Shown piece by piece: positions 14,537 through 25,453 of a stretch of 64,000 nt of DNA. Position numbers and translations under genes: made by a program. Each line of letters begins with the position of its first letter. The first letter of the stretch is position 1. The stretch comes from Marinovum sp034669705 (lineage in GTDB: Bacteria; Pseudomonadota; Alphaproteobacteria; Rhodobacterales; Rhodobacteraceae): positions 55,551-119,550 of the forward strand of contig NZ_JAXMOR010000012.1 in assembly GCF_034669705.1 (NCBI RefSeq), in the 5' to 3' direction. The notes beneath the pieces are model-generated. The model did not search any database. It was not told the DNA's origin and saw nothing but the letters and a program-made list of their open reading frames with translations.

Positions 14537-16234
14537 ATGACCGATCTCGAAACCCGCATCGCGCAAGGCCGCGGCGATCAACCGGCCGACACGGTGCTGC
14601 GCGGCGGCCAGGTCTTCTGCCTCGTCACCGGCGAGAGGATCGCCGGCGACGTCGCGATCTGCGGCGACCGCATCGTCGGCATCGGCGCCGATTACGAGGG
14701 CCGCGAGGTGGTCGACGTCTCCGGCCTCACCCTGGTGCCCGGCTTCATCGACACCCACCTGCATATCGAAAGCTCGCTGATCACGCCGTTCGAGTTCGAC
14801 CGCTGCGTCGCGCCGCGCGGCGTCACCACCGCGATCTGCGACCCGCATGAGATCGCCAATGTCATCGGTCTCGACGGCATCCGTTACTTCCAGCAGGCCT
14901 CCGAGCACACGCTGATGGACATCCGCGTGCAGCTCAGCTCCTGCGTGCCCTCGACCGACATGGAAACCGCCGGCGCGCAGATCGAGGCCGCGGATCTCGA
15001 AGCGGTCAGGCACCATCCCTCCGGCATCGGTCTGGCCGAGTTCATGAACTATCCCGGCGTGATCCACCGCGACCCGCGCGCCATGGCCAAGCTGCGGCTC
15101 TTCGAAGGCGGCCATATCGACGGTCATTGCCCGATGCTGTCTGGCCGCGACCTCAACGCCTATATCGCTGCCGGCATCCGAACCGAGCACGAGGCCACCA
15201 CCGCCGCCGAGGCGCGCGAAAAGCTGCAGAAGGGCATGCGGGTGCTGATCCGCGAAGGCTCGGTCTCCAAGGATCTTGAGGCGCTGGCCGAACTGCTGAC
15301 CGAGCGCACCTCTGCCTACATGTGCCTGTGCACCGACGACCGCAATCCGCTCGATATCGCCGAACACGGCCATCTCGACTACATGATCCGCCGGCTGATC
15401 GAAAAGGGCGTGGCCCCGCTCGCCGCCTACCGCGCCGCGTCGCTCTCGGCCGCCGAAGCCTTCGGGCTGAAGGATCGCGGCCTCATCGCGCCCGGCCTGC
15501 GTGCCGATATCGTGGCGCTGGACAGCCTCGAAGACTGCCGCGCCGCCCGGGTGTTCTGCGCCGGTCGGGACGTCACCGACGCAGCCTTCGCCGCGCGTCA
15601 CACCATCGAGGTGGTCGGCCGCAACTCGGTCAAGGCGCCACAGGTCGAGGCCGGCGATTTCCGCAGCACCGGCAATCGCAGCGCGACCGATGTCATCGGC
15701 ATCATCGAAGGCAAGATCATCACCGATCACCTGTCGGAAGAGATCGCCATCGCGGACGGCGACAAGCGTCCCGATGCCGCCCGCGATCTGGCCCGCATCG
15801 CAGTCATCGAGCGCCACGGAAAGAACGGCAATATCGCCACCGGCTTCGTGCGCGGCTTCGGCCTCACCGCCGGCGCCATCGCCTCCACCGTCTGCCACGA
15901 TCACCACAACATCGCCTGCGTCGGCATGGACTACGCCGACATGGCGCGTGCCGCCAACCGCCTGTCGGAGATCGAGGGCGGCTTCGTCGTCGCCCGAGAC
16001 GGCGACATTCTCGCCGAGCTTTCGCTGCCGGTCGCCGGCCTTATGAGCCTCGCCCCCTTCGAGACGGTCCACCGGCAGCTCGTAGAGCTCCGCGACGCCG
16101 CCAAAACCCTTGGCGTTACCCTCGAAGAGCCCTTCCTGCAGCTCGCCTTCCTTGCCCTCCCGGTGATCCCCGCGCTCAAGATCACCGACCGTGGCATGGT
16201 CGACGTGATGAAGTTCGAAATCATCCCCGGCTGA
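14537..16234 (+). CDS. ade: Adenine deaminase
   Basis: A 565-residue amidohydrolase-superfamily enzyme converting adenine to hypoxanthine and ammonia. The metal-binding GFIDTHLHIESS (about residues 71-82), DPHEIANV and GHIDGHCPMLSG motifs are typical of Ade, as are the C-terminal CHDHHNIACVG and the HGKNGNIATGFV segment of the Ade C-terminal domain. AGGGGG precedes the ATG at 14537. It is separated from xdhABC by a LysR gene on the other strand, but the product, hypoxanthine, feeds XdhAB, so it fits the purine-breakdown block through guaD. Prefers a binuclear Fe/Mn centre by family. Confidence 0.93.
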   Translation: MTDLETRIAQGRGDQPADTVLRGGQVFCLVTGERIAGDVAICGDRIVGIGADYEGREVVDVSGLTLVPGFIDTHLHIESSLITPFEFDRCVAPRGVTTAICDPHEIANVIGLDGIRYFQQASEHTLMDIRVQLSSCVPSTDMETAGAQIEAADLEAVRHHPSGIGLAEFMNYPGVIHRDPRAMAKLRLFEGGHIDGHCPMLSGRDLNAYIAAGIRTEHEATTAAEAREKLQKGMRVLIREGSVSKDLEALAELLTERTSAYMCLCTDDRNPLDIAEHGHLDYMIRRLIEKGVAPLAAYRAASLSAAEAFGLKDRGLIAPGLRADIVALDSLEDCRAARVFCAGRDVTDAAFAARHTIEVVGRNSVKAPQVEAGDFRSTGNRSATDVIGIIEGKIITDHLSEEIAIADGDKRPDAARDLARIAVIERHGKNGNIATGFVRGFGLTAGAIASTVCHDHHNIACVGMDYADMARAANRLSEIEGGFVVARDGDILAELSLPVAGLMSLAPFETVHRQLVELRDAAKTLGVTLEEPFLQLAFLALPVIPALKITDRGMVDVMKFEIIPG

Positions 16235-16325
16235 CCCAAGACACCCCCCAGGGCTTTATCTGGTCGAAAATGTTCCCGGGGGGCGCGGCCTGCCGCGGCG
16301 GGGCCAGCGCCCCCGAGGCCCGCTC

Positions 16326-17225
16326 TCACCCCGCGACACGTCCGCGGCAGCGCTCGGTCATGAACTCGACGAACCGCCGGATCTTCGGATCCTGCAACCG
16401 CCGGTGCGGATAAAGGCAGCCAAAGATCGACGGCTTCGGCGGCACTTCCCGCAACACCTCGACCAGCGCCCCAGAGGCCAGCTCCGCTGCAATCAGGAAC
16501 CGCGGGATATTGGCAATCCCACGGCCGGCCAGCGCCCAGGAGATCAACACGTCGCTGTCGTCGGCGTCGAATTGACCCGCCACCTCGAGCTTGCGCGGCC
16601 CGGCCGGGGTCTCGAGCACCCAGAAATACTCCGGCGAGCGCGGGTAGCGCAGCAGCAGGCAATTGTGCCGCAACAGATCGTCAGGCCCCTCGGGCACGCC
16701 GCGCTGCGTCAGGTAGTCCGGGGCGGCGCAGAGCACCCGGTCGCATTCGGCGATCTTGCGCAGGGTCAGGCCGGATTCCTTGGGGATGCCGACGAAGAAC
16801 GCCACGTCGAGCCGCTCGCCCAGCATGTCGACGGCGCGGTCAGACAGGCGCATCTGCACCTGACAGTCCGGATAGAGATCGGTGAATTCCGGCACCAAGG
16901 GCGCGATGATCCGCCGGCCGGTGACCAGCGGCGCGGTGACCCGGATCACCCCGCGCGGCGTGTCGGAGAAATTCGCTACCACCGCCTCGGCCTCGTCGAG
17001 CGCCGCCAGCGCCTGACGCGCGTGGTCATAGAACACCCGGCCCACCTCCGTGGGCGTCAGCGACCGCGTGGTCCGGTTGAAAAGCCGCACGCCCAGATGC
17101 CGCTCCAGCTCCTTGATCCGCTTCGAGGCCACCGCCGGCGTCAACCGCAGGTCGCGCCCGCCAGAGGTGATCGAGCCCAGTTCCACCACGCGGACAAAGA
17201 CTCGCAGGCTTTCGACATAGGGCAT
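16326..17225 (-). CDS. LysR family regulator divergent from xdhABC
   Basis: A 299-residue LysR-type protein: N-terminal winged helix (YVESLRVFVRVVELGSITSGGRDL, residues 3-26, to about 60) and a periplasmic-binding-like effector domain with RITAPL-type GVIRVTAPLVTGRRIIAPLV and SGLTLRKIAECDRVLCAAPDYL. The ATG at 17225 is the family start; an in-frame upstream extension would run into the promoter. It shares a 158-base intergenic region with xdhA, so it most likely controls the xanthine dehydrogenase operon and itself in response to a purine. Confidence 0.92.
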   Translation of the reverse strand: MPYVESLRVFVRVVELGSITSGGRDLRLTPAVASKRIKELERHLGVRLFNRTTRSLTPTEVGRVFYDHARQALAALDEAEAVVANFSDTPRGVIRVTAPLVTGRRIIAPLVPEFTDLYPDCQVQMRLSDRAVDMLGERLDVAFFVGIPKESGLTLRKIAECDRVLCAAPDYLTQRGVPEGPDDLLRHNCLLLRYPRSPEYFWVLETPAGPRKLEVAGQFDADDSDVLISWALAGRGIANIPRFLIAAELASGALVEVLREVPPKPSIFGCLYPHRRLQDPKIRRFVEFMTERCRGRVAG

Positions 17226-17306
17226 GGGCAGGGCTCGCGCTGGGGGATCACGCGCACAGTAACGCCCATCGCCGGGCATTATCAACGATCTGTATAAAGT
17301 ATTTGT

Positions 17307-17324
17307 CGAATGTGCCCGTATTCG
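17307..17324. promoter_or_regulatory. Candidate LysR-type box between the LysR gene and xdhA
   Basis: An inverted repeat CGAAT-N8-ATTCG (17307-17311 and 17320-17324) sits in the AT-rich middle of the divergent promoter region, about 60 bases before the xdhA ATG. Dyads of this size and placement are usual LysR sites; the assignment is inference. Confidence 0.4.
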
Positions 17325-17383
17325 TTGAAGGGGAAGAGGCGTAGAACCGATCCCAGAGCCATGCACGCTTCGGGAGGAATGAG

Positions 17384-18841
17384 ATGCACAGCCGCAACCA
17401 GATCCGTTTTCTGCTCAACGGCAGGCAGGTCGCGCTGCCCGATGTCGGCGCCTCGCAGACCCTGCTTGATTTCCTGCGCCTCGACCGGCGCCTGACCGGC
17501 ACCAAGGAGGGCTGCGCCGAGGGCGATTGCGGCGCCTGCACCGTGCTGGTGGGGCGGCTCGCGGAGGGCGTGCTGCGCTATGAGGCGGTCAACGCCTGTA
17601 TCCGGTTCCTCGCAACGCTCGACGGCTGCCACGTGGTGACCATCGAGCATCTGCGCGGGTCCGACGGCGCGCTGCACCCGGTGCAACAGGCGATGGTCGA
17701 CCATCACGGCAGCCAATGCGGCTTCTGCACGCCGGGCTTCGTGATGTCGCTTTACGCGCTCTGGATGGCATGCCCCGAGCCCAGCCCCGAGCAGGTCGAG
17801 ACCGCGATCCAGGGCAACCTCTGCCGCTGCACCGGTTACGCGCCGATCATCCGCGCCGCCGTGGCCGTCAGCCGCTACGGCACCCCAAGTGCCGATGCGC
17901 TGACACAGGAACGCACCCGGGTGACCGCGGCGCTCGAAACCCTGCGCGACGGCGCAAGGGTCGAGACCGGCCCAACAGACAACCGCGCCATCCTGCCGGC
18001 GGATGTGGAGGATTTCGCCACGGTCTATGCCGCGCAACCACAGGCCACGGTGGTGGCTGGCGCCACCGATGTGGGCCTCTGGGTCACCAAGTTTCTCAAG
18101 CCGATCGGCCCGGCGATCTTCATCGGCCATCTCGACGGTCTCCGCCGGATCGAGACCGAGGGCGAGACCCTGCGCATCGGTGCCGGCGTCAGCTATTCCG
18201 AGCTCGGCCCGGTGATCGCCGAGCGCTTTCCGTATCTGGCCGAGTACTGGAACCGCATCGCCGGCTGGCAGGTGCGCAACATGGGCACCATCGGCGGCAA
18301 TATCGCCAATGGCTCGCCGATCGGAGACACCCCGCCGGTGCTGATCGCCATGGGCGCCGAAGTGGTGCTGCGCCACGGCGACACCCGCCGCACCCTGCCG
18401 CTCGAGGATTTCTTTATCGACTATGGCAAGCAGGACCGCAGGCCCGGCGAGTTCGTCGAGGAGATCCGCCTGCCGCTTTCGCAGGCAGGTCAGCGCCACG
18501 CTGCCTACAAGATATCCAAACGCCGCGACGAGGACATTTCCTCGGTGGCCGCAGGCTTTCGCGTGACGGTGGCGGACGGCAGGATCAGCGAAGCCAGGCT
18601 GGCCTTCGGAGGCATGGCCGCCACGCCGAGGCGGGCGGTTGCGGCGGAAGCTGCACTCGTGGGTCAGGCCTGGCACGAACCGGCGTTCGAGGCCGCGGCC
18701 CGGGCGCTGGCCGATGATTTCACCCCGCTCACCGACTGGCGCGCCAGCGCCGAATACCGCGCCGCCGCCGCCGCCAACCTGCTGCGCCGCTTCTACCACG
18801 AGCAGGCGGGGCAGACGCCCGTCCGGCTGGCCGTGGCGTAA
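17384..18841 (+). CDS. xdhA: Xanthine dehydrogenase small subunit (2Fe-2S and FAD)
   Basis: A 485-residue subunit of the molybdo-flavoenzyme that oxidises hypoxanthine to xanthine and urate. The plant-type [2Fe-2S] motif is EGCAEGDCGACTVLVG (about residues 44-59), the second cluster domain shows CGFCTPGF and GNLCRCTGY, and an FAD-binding domain follows (VVAGATDVGLWVTKF; NMGTIGGNIANGSPIGDTPP; KRRDEDISSVAAGF). Length matches Rhodobacter XdhA. GGGAGGA precedes the ATG. First gene of xdhABC with 13 bases to xdhB; cytosolic heterotetramer. Confidence 0.96.
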   Translation: MHSRNQIRFLLNGRQVALPDVGASQTLLDFLRLDRRLTGTKEGCAEGDCGACTVLVGRLAEGVLRYEAVNACIRFLATLDGCHVVTIEHLRGSDGALHPVQQAMVDHHGSQCGFCTPGFVMSLYALWMACPEPSPEQVETAIQGNLCRCTGYAPIIRAAVAVSRYGTPSADALTQERTRVTAALETLRDGARVETGPTDNRAILPADVEDFATVYAAQPQATVVAGATDVGLWVTKFLKPIGPAIFIGHLDGLRRIETEGETLRIGAGVSYSELGPVIAERFPYLAEYWNRIAGWQVRNMGTIGGNIANGSPIGDTPPVLIAMGAEVVLRHGDTRRTLPLEDFFIDYGKQDRRPGEFVEEIRLPLSQAGQRHAAYKISKRRDEDISSVAAGFRVTVADGRISEARLAFGGMAATPRRAVAAEAALVGQAWHEPAFEAAARALADDFTPLTDWRASAEYRAAAAANLLRRFYHEQAGQTPVRLAVA

Positions 18842-18854
18842 GGGAGGGACCATC

Positions 18855-21185
18855 ATGAAAGACCAGATCACCAGCCGCGACGAGATCGAGGGCGCCGTTC
18901 ACCACGACCTGCGCCACGACAGCGCCATCAAGCATGTCACCGGCCGCGCCGAATATTGCGACGATATCGCCGAGCCTGTGGGCACGCTGCATGCCTATCT
19001 CGGCGTCTCGAATGTCACCCATGCGGCGATCAGATCGCTCGACCTGAGCGCGGTGCGCGACGCCCCCGGCGTCATCGGGGTGCTGACGGCCGCGGACATT
19101 CCCGGCGCCAATGACATCTCGCCCACCGGCCGCAATGACGAGCCGGTGTTTCCCACCGACAGGATCGAGTTTCACGGCCAGCCGCTCTTTGCGGTGGTGG
19201 CCGAAACCCGCGATGCCGCCCGCCGTGCCGCCGAACTGGCGCAAATGGAGATCGAGGCGCTGCCGCATGCGCTCGACCCGGTGGCCGCCATCGACGCCGG
19301 CTACCCGCATGTCACCGACCCGCTGAAGCTCGAGCGCGGCGACGTGGCGGCGGGCTTTGCGGGCGCGGCGCATCGCCTGCAGGGCCGGCTCAACGTCGGC
19401 GGGCAGGATCACATGTACCTCGAGGGGCATATCTCCTTTGCCATTCCGGGCGAGGATGACGACGTGGTGGTGCATTGCTCGACCCAGCACCCGAGCGAGG
19501 CGCAGCACATGGTCGCGCATGTGCTTGGCGTGCCGTCGAACGCGGTCACGGTCAATGTGCGCCGCATGGGCGGTGGCTTCGGCGGCAAGGAAAGCCAGAT
19601 GAACCTCTTTGCCTGCGTCGCGGCGCTGGCGGCGAAGAAATGGAACCGCCCGGTCAAGATCCGCCCCGACCGCGATCAGGACATGACCGCCACCGGCAAG
19701 CGGCACGACTTCGTCATCGACTATGACGTGGCCTTCGACGACAGCGGCCGCATCCAGGCGGTCGAGAGCCAGTTCGCCGCCCGCTGCGGCTGGTCCTCGG
19801 ACCTCTCCGGGCCGGTCACAGACCGCGCACTCTTCCATGCCGACAACGCCTATTTCTATCCGCATGTGCGCCTGACATCACGGCCGATGAAGACCAACAC
19901 CGTCTCCAACACGGCCTTTCGCGGCTTTGGCGGGCCGCAGGGGGTGGTCGCCGCGGAGCGGATGATCGAGGAGATTGCCTACAGGCTGGGCAAGGACCCG
20001 CTGGAGGTGCGCAAGGCCAATTTCTATGGCGATGAGGGCCGCGACCTGACGCCCTATCACCAGCAGGTCACCGACAATATCCTCGAGCGGCTGGTGGGCG
20101 AACTGGAGACAAGCGCTGACTATCAGGGGCGGCGCAAGGACATCCTCGCGTTCAATACCGCGAACCGCTTCATCAAGCGCGGCATCGCGCTGACGCCGGT
20201 GAAATTCGGCATTTCCTTTACCGCTACCCATTACAATCAGGCCGGTTCACTGATCCATGTCTACTCGGATGGTTCGATCCATTTGAACCATGGCGGCACC
20301 GAGATGGGGCAGGGGCTCAACACCAAGGTGGCGCAGGTGGTGGCGGATGCCTTTCAGGTGGATGTCAGCCGGATCAAGATCACCAAGACCACCACCGAGA
20401 AGGTGCCCAACACCTCGGCCACCGCGGCGTCCTCGGGGTCGGACCTCAATGGCATGGCGGCGCTCGATGCCGCGCAGCAGATCAAGGCGCGGCTGGTGGG
20501 CTTCGCCGCCGAGCACTGGGGTGTAAGCGAAACGGAGGTCGCCTTCCTGCCCAATGCGGTCAGGGTCGGCACAGAGGTCATGGGCTTCGACGCGCTCATC
20601 AAGGCGGCCTATATGGCGCGGGTGCATCTCTCGGCGGCGGGCTTCTACAAGACGCCCGACATTCACTGGGACCGCGCGGCGGGCAAGGGGCGGCCGTTCT
20701 ACTACTACGCCTATGGTGCCTCCTGTTCCGAGGTCTCGGTCGACACTTTGAGCGGCGAATACAAGGTCGAGCGCACCGATATCCTGCATGACGTCGGCCG
20801 CTCGCTGAACCCGGTGCTTGATCGCGGTCAGGTGGAGGGCGCCTTCATCCAGGGCATGGGCTGGCTCACCACCGAAGAGCTGTGGTGGGACGACGCAGGC
20901 CGGCTGCGCACCCATGCGCCTTCGACCTACAAGATCCCGTTGGCCTCTGACGCGCCGCGGATCTTCAACGTCGATCTCGCCCAGTGGTCGGTGAACCCGG
21001 AGCGCACCATCAAGCGCTCCAAGGCGGTCGGCGAGCCGCCCTTCATGCTGGGCATCTCGGTGCTTGAGGCGCTGTCGATGGCGGTGGCGAGCGTTGCCGA
21101 CTATCGCGAATGCCCGCGCCTCGATGCGCCGGCCACGCCAGAGCGCGTGCTGATGGCGGTGGAGCGGTTGCGGGGGGCGGTGTGA
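18855..21185 (+). CDS. xdhB: Xanthine dehydrogenase molybdopterin-binding subunit
   Basis: A 776-residue catalytic subunit. Visible are the small a/b hammerhead domain (AIKHVTGRAEYCDDI), the molybdopterin contacts RRMGGGFGGKES, AFRGFGGPQG, the repeat region HGGTEMGQGLNTKVAQVVADAF and the essential base glutamate in KAVGEPPFMLG (about residue 717 onward). All look intact. Start ATG 18855 has GGGAGG upstream; a longer in-frame form overlaps xdhA and is rejected. Its stop shares one base with the xdhC start (TGATG), a sign of coupled translation. Confidence 0.96.
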   Translation: MKDQITSRDEIEGAVHHDLRHDSAIKHVTGRAEYCDDIAEPVGTLHAYLGVSNVTHAAIRSLDLSAVRDAPGVIGVLTAADIPGANDISPTGRNDEPVFPTDRIEFHGQPLFAVVAETRDAARRAAELAQMEIEALPHALDPVAAIDAGYPHVTDPLKLERGDVAAGFAGAAHRLQGRLNVGGQDHMYLEGHISFAIPGEDDDVVVHCSTQHPSEAQHMVAHVLGVPSNAVTVNVRRMGGGFGGKESQMNLFACVAALAAKKWNRPVKIRPDRDQDMTATGKRHDFVIDYDVAFDDSGRIQAVESQFAARCGWSSDLSGPVTDRALFHADNAYFYPHVRLTSRPMKTNTVSNTAFRGFGGPQGVVAAERMIEEIAYRLGKDPLEVRKANFYGDEGRDLTPYHQQVTDNILERLVGELETSADYQGRRKDILAFNTANRFIKRGIALTPVKFGISFTATHYNQAGSLIHVYSDGSIHLNHGGTEMGQGLNTKVAQVVADAFQVDVSRIKITKTTTEKVPNTSATAASSGSDLNGMAALDAAQQIKARLVGFAAEHWGVSETEVAFLPNAVRVGTEVMGFDALIKAAYMARVHLSAAGFYKTPDIHWDRAAGKGRPFYYYAYGASCSEVSVDTLSGEYKVERTDILHDVGRSLNPVLDRGQVEGAFIQGMGWLTTEELWWDDAGRLRTHAPSTYKIPLASDAPRIFNVDLAQWSVNPERTIKRSKAVGEPPFMLGISVLEALSMAVASVADYRECPRLDAPATPERVLMAVERLRGAV

Positions 21186-22033
21186 TGCCGATCACAGCGA
21201 AACTCCGCGATTTCCTCGCCGCCGATCCGGTGGCGCGGGTCAGGCTGACCGGGGTGAAAGGCTCCTCGCCGCGCGCGGCGGGAACCGAGATGTATGTCGG
21301 CCCCGAGGCGCTCTTTGGCACCATCGGCGGCGGCCAGCTCGAGCATATCGCCATCGAGGCCGGCCGCGCGCTGCTGGCCTCGGGCGATCTGGCGCAGGTG
21401 CTTGACGTACCGCTGGGGCCGGAGATCGGCCAGTGCTGTGGCGGTCGGGTCGAGGTCTCGCTGCAGCGGATGCGCGAGAGCGACCGTCGGGCGGCGCTGC
21501 GCCGGGCCGAGGCGCAGGATGCGGCGGAGCCTTCGGTCTTTATCCTCGGTGCCGGCCATGTGGGGCGCGAGCTGGCCAAGCTGTTGCAGCATCTTCCGGT
21601 CAACTGCGTGCTGATCGACCAGCGCGCCGGGGAACTGGCGCTGAACACCGCCGCTGTCGAGACCCGCCAGAGCGCGATCCCCGAGATCGACATCATGACC
21701 GCGCCGCCGGGCAGCGCCTTCATCGTGTTGACCCATGACCACGGGCTCGATTTCCTGCTCGCCTCGGCGGCGCTGGAGCGCGGCGACGCGGGCTATGTCG
21801 GGCTGATCGGCAGCGCCACCAAGCGGGCCCGGTTCCGCAGCTGGTGCCTCAAACACTGCGACGGGCTGAGCATTGACCGTCTGATCTGCCCCATCGGGGC
21901 AGGCGGCAGCCGCGACAAGCGGCCCGCCGTGATCGCCGCCTTTGTGGTGGCAGAGGTGATCGCGGCGCTGACCGCCGAGACTGCCGAAACGGCCCCGCTT
22001 CGGGGCGCTGCACCGCTGATCGCGGCGCAATAG
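21185..22033 (+). CDS. xdhC: Xanthine dehydrogenase accessory protein XdhC
   Basis: A 282-residue maturation factor that binds molybdenum cofactor and inserts its sulfurated form into XdhAB. The XdhC/CoxI N-terminal domain (LTGVKGSSPRAAGTEMYVG, then GTIGGGQLEHIAIEAGR and GQCCGGRVEV, residues about 80-89 with the Cys pair) and the C-terminal Rossmann domain (VFILGAGHVGRELAKLL; VGLIGSATKRARF; ICPIG) are complete. It overlaps xdhB by one base and closes the xdhABC unit, with the permease gene 57 bases on. Confidence 0.95.
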   Translation: MPITAKLRDFLAADPVARVRLTGVKGSSPRAAGTEMYVGPEALFGTIGGGQLEHIAIEAGRALLASGDLAQVLDVPLGPEIGQCCGGRVEVSLQRMRESDRRAALRRAEAQDAAEPSVFILGAGHVGRELAKLLQHLPVNCVLIDQRAGELALNTAAVETRQSAIPEIDIMTAPPGSAFIVLTHDHGLDFLLASAALERGDAGYVGLIGSATKRARFRSWCLKHCDGLSIDRLICPIGAGGSRDKRPAVIAAFVVAEVIAALTAETAETAPLRGAAPLIAAQ

Positions 22034-22090
22034 CGCGTGTCCCGGCCACGGAGGAGAGGCCGGGGGATGCTTTCAAAGGAGGAGGTCCCG

Positions 22091-23671
22091 ATGCGGGATG
22101 GGAGTTACACGTACAAGCTGGTGTCGCGCAGCGATTTCAGCGCCTTCTGGGCGCTGTTCACCGACAACCTGATCAACCTGATGGTGCTGGCGGGCGTCTG
22201 CCAGTTTGTCTTCCAGATGCCGGCCGAAATCGTCTTTGGCCGCATCGTGCCGGGCGCCGCGGTGGCGATCATCGCCGGCATCGCGGTCTATGTGGCTTTG
22301 GCGAAACGCGCGGCGGAAAAGACCGGGCGTGATGTCACCGCGCTGCCCTATGGCATCTCGACGCCGGTGATGTTCGTCTATCTGTTCGGCGTCATCGGCC
22401 CGATCTACTGGGCGACCAATGACCCGGTGCTGGCCTGGCAGGTGGGCATCGGCGCCGGCTTCATGGGCGGCATCGTCGCCGCCATGGGCGCCATCGTCGG
22501 CCCGTGGCTGAAACGGGTGACCCCGCGCGCCGGTATGCTCGGCACGCTTTGCGGCATCGCGCTGGTGTTCATCGGCACCGTGCCGCTGGCAACTGTCTTC
22601 GAGAACCCGTTCGTGGGCTTTGCCTCGATGATCATCATCCTCTGGGGCCTCGTCGGCCGGTTCCGCCTGCCGTTCAACATCCCCGCGGGCCTGCTGGCGC
22701 TGATCGTCGGCACGCTGGTGGCGCTGTCGATCGGCGAGGCGAAAATCAGCTTTGCCGGTGTCGGCTTCTATCCGCCGGTGCCTTATGTCGGTGACCTGAT
22801 CGCCGGCATCCAGCACCTGTTTGCCAACCCCGAACTGTTCCTCGTGCTGGTACCGGTGCAGATCTACAACTTCATTGAGACCATGAACAACGTCGAGAGC
22901 GCCGAGGCGGCGGGCGATCACTACCCGGTCGCCACCTGTCAGGTCACCGATGGCGTCGGCACGATGATCGGCGCGCTCTTCGGTTCGCCGTTCCCGACCA
23001 CTGCCTATATCGGCCATCCGGCCTACAAGCGGATGGGGGCGCATGCCGGCTATATCATCGGCGTGGCGGTGGTGATCCCCTTGGCGGCGATCTTTGGCCT
23101 CTTGGCCTTCCTTAACGACCTGATCCCGGTGGCCGCGGCCGCGCCGGTGCTGGTCTTCGTGGCGCTCTCGCTGATCACCAACACCGCGCAATCGGTGAAG
23201 CCTGCGCATATGGCGGCGGTGACCATCGCGATGATGCCGCATGTCTCGGCCTTCCTGATGGTCAAATGGGGCTCGCTGATGGGTGCGCTCGGGGCCTCGG
23301 GTGTCGAGGGCCTGCCGCGGCTGGGCGACGAGGCGCTGACCGCAGCGCTGCTGCAGCAGGGCGCGCATTTCCAGGGCCACCTGGCGCTCTCGCAGGGTGC
23401 GATCCTGACCGGGCTGATCTGGGGCGCGATCGTGGCCTCGGTGATTGACGGGCGGTTCCGCAATGCCGGCGGCTTTGCGCTGGCGGCGGCGGGGATGTCG
23501 CTCTTTGGCGTGATCCACGGCGCCAGCCTGCACTGGCCGGACTTCAACCCGGTCTCCATGGGCTACCTGATCGCCGCCGGCTTCCTCTTTATCTACCCGC
23601 GTTTCCACACCGCGGAGGACCGCATCGAGGAGGAGCTGCCGCTGGCACCCGGGCAAACGCCCGCCGAGTAG
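22091..23671 (+). CDS. NCS2-type purine permease in the xdh operon
   Basis: A 526-residue integral membrane protein with 12-14 hydrophobic segments. NCS2-like features are LPYGISTPVMFVYLFGVIGPIY early on and NNVESAEAAGDHYPV plus GSPFPTTAYIGHPAYKRMGA in the middle, which match the substrate-site helices of nucleobase transporters. The 11-base AAAGGAGGAGG directly before ATG 22091 fixes the start; an ATG 24 bases upstream would place this signal inside the gene. Its place between xdhC and guaD suggests uptake of guanine, xanthine or hypoxanthine. Substrate is inferred. Confidence 0.85.
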   Translation: MRDGSYTYKLVSRSDFSAFWALFTDNLINLMVLAGVCQFVFQMPAEIVFGRIVPGAAVAIIAGIAVYVALAKRAAEKTGRDVTALPYGISTPVMFVYLFGVIGPIYWATNDPVLAWQVGIGAGFMGGIVAAMGAIVGPWLKRVTPRAGMLGTLCGIALVFIGTVPLATVFENPFVGFASMIIILWGLVGRFRLPFNIPAGLLALIVGTLVALSIGEAKISFAGVGFYPPVPYVGDLIAGIQHLFANPELFLVLVPVQIYNFIETMNNVESAEAAGDHYPVATCQVTDGVGTMIGALFGSPFPTTAYIGHPAYKRMGAHAGYIIGVAVVIPLAAIFGLLAFLNDLIPVAAAAPVLVFVALSLITNTAQSVKPAHMAAVTIAMMPHVSAFLMVKWGSLMGALGASGVEGLPRLGDEALTAALLQQGAHFQGHLALSQGAILTGLIWGAIVASVIDGRFRNAGGFALAAAGMSLFGVIHGASLHWPDFNPVSMGYLIAAGFLFIYPRFHTAEDRIEEELPLAPGQTPAE

Positions 23672-23756
23672 ACGGCCCGTCGCGGTCGCCACAGTGCGGG
23701 TCCTGCCACCTCTCCCCGGCAGGGCCCGCGCCCCTTTGAGAGATGAGACAGAGACG

Positions 23757-25085
<1,329 letters not shown>

Positions 25086-25453
25086 CCCGCTCTGGATTGA
25101 GAGGCTGCTGGCGTCAGAGGTCCCGGATCAAGTCCGGGACGGGGTGTCCAGTCCCGGAACAAGGGCGCAGCCCGCCGGTCTCTCGGCGTCTGCAGGGCAA
25201 ACGCCTGCCGACAGCACTTTGCAAGCAAAGTGCGAGAGGCCAGCGGCTGCCCGCCCCGTCGCACCGAAGGTGCGCCGATGAGAGTGGCACGCCTTTGGCG
25301 TGACGGGCTGCGGCAAGCGCATAGATCAGAGGTTCTGCGGAGTTTGCTGGGATAAAGTGGCAGCCAAGCCTGTCGGAGCGGCACCGGCCAGCCGCTGGCC
25401 CGACTTGCGTCAGGAGATTTCGCCTCCGGGGCGTCAACCCCGGAGGCCGTGGC
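25086..25453. repeat. Intergenic cluster of palindromes, copy A of a structured repeat
   Basis: The 368 bases between guaD and gabD hold no gene but many hairpins. A GTCCCGG palindrome (25120-25127/25133-25140) belongs to the family seen at 14359. Then come perfect short stems: GCACTTTGC with a 2-base loop (25214-25222/25225-25233), CGCACC-GAA-GGTGCG (25260-25274) and CACGCC-TTT-GGCGTG (25288-25302). A 28-base segment at 25329-25356 matches 44346-44373 at 25 of 28 positions. The same order of triloop stems then repeat occurs in copy B, so this is a dispersed structured element, not random spacer. Confidence 0.7.
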
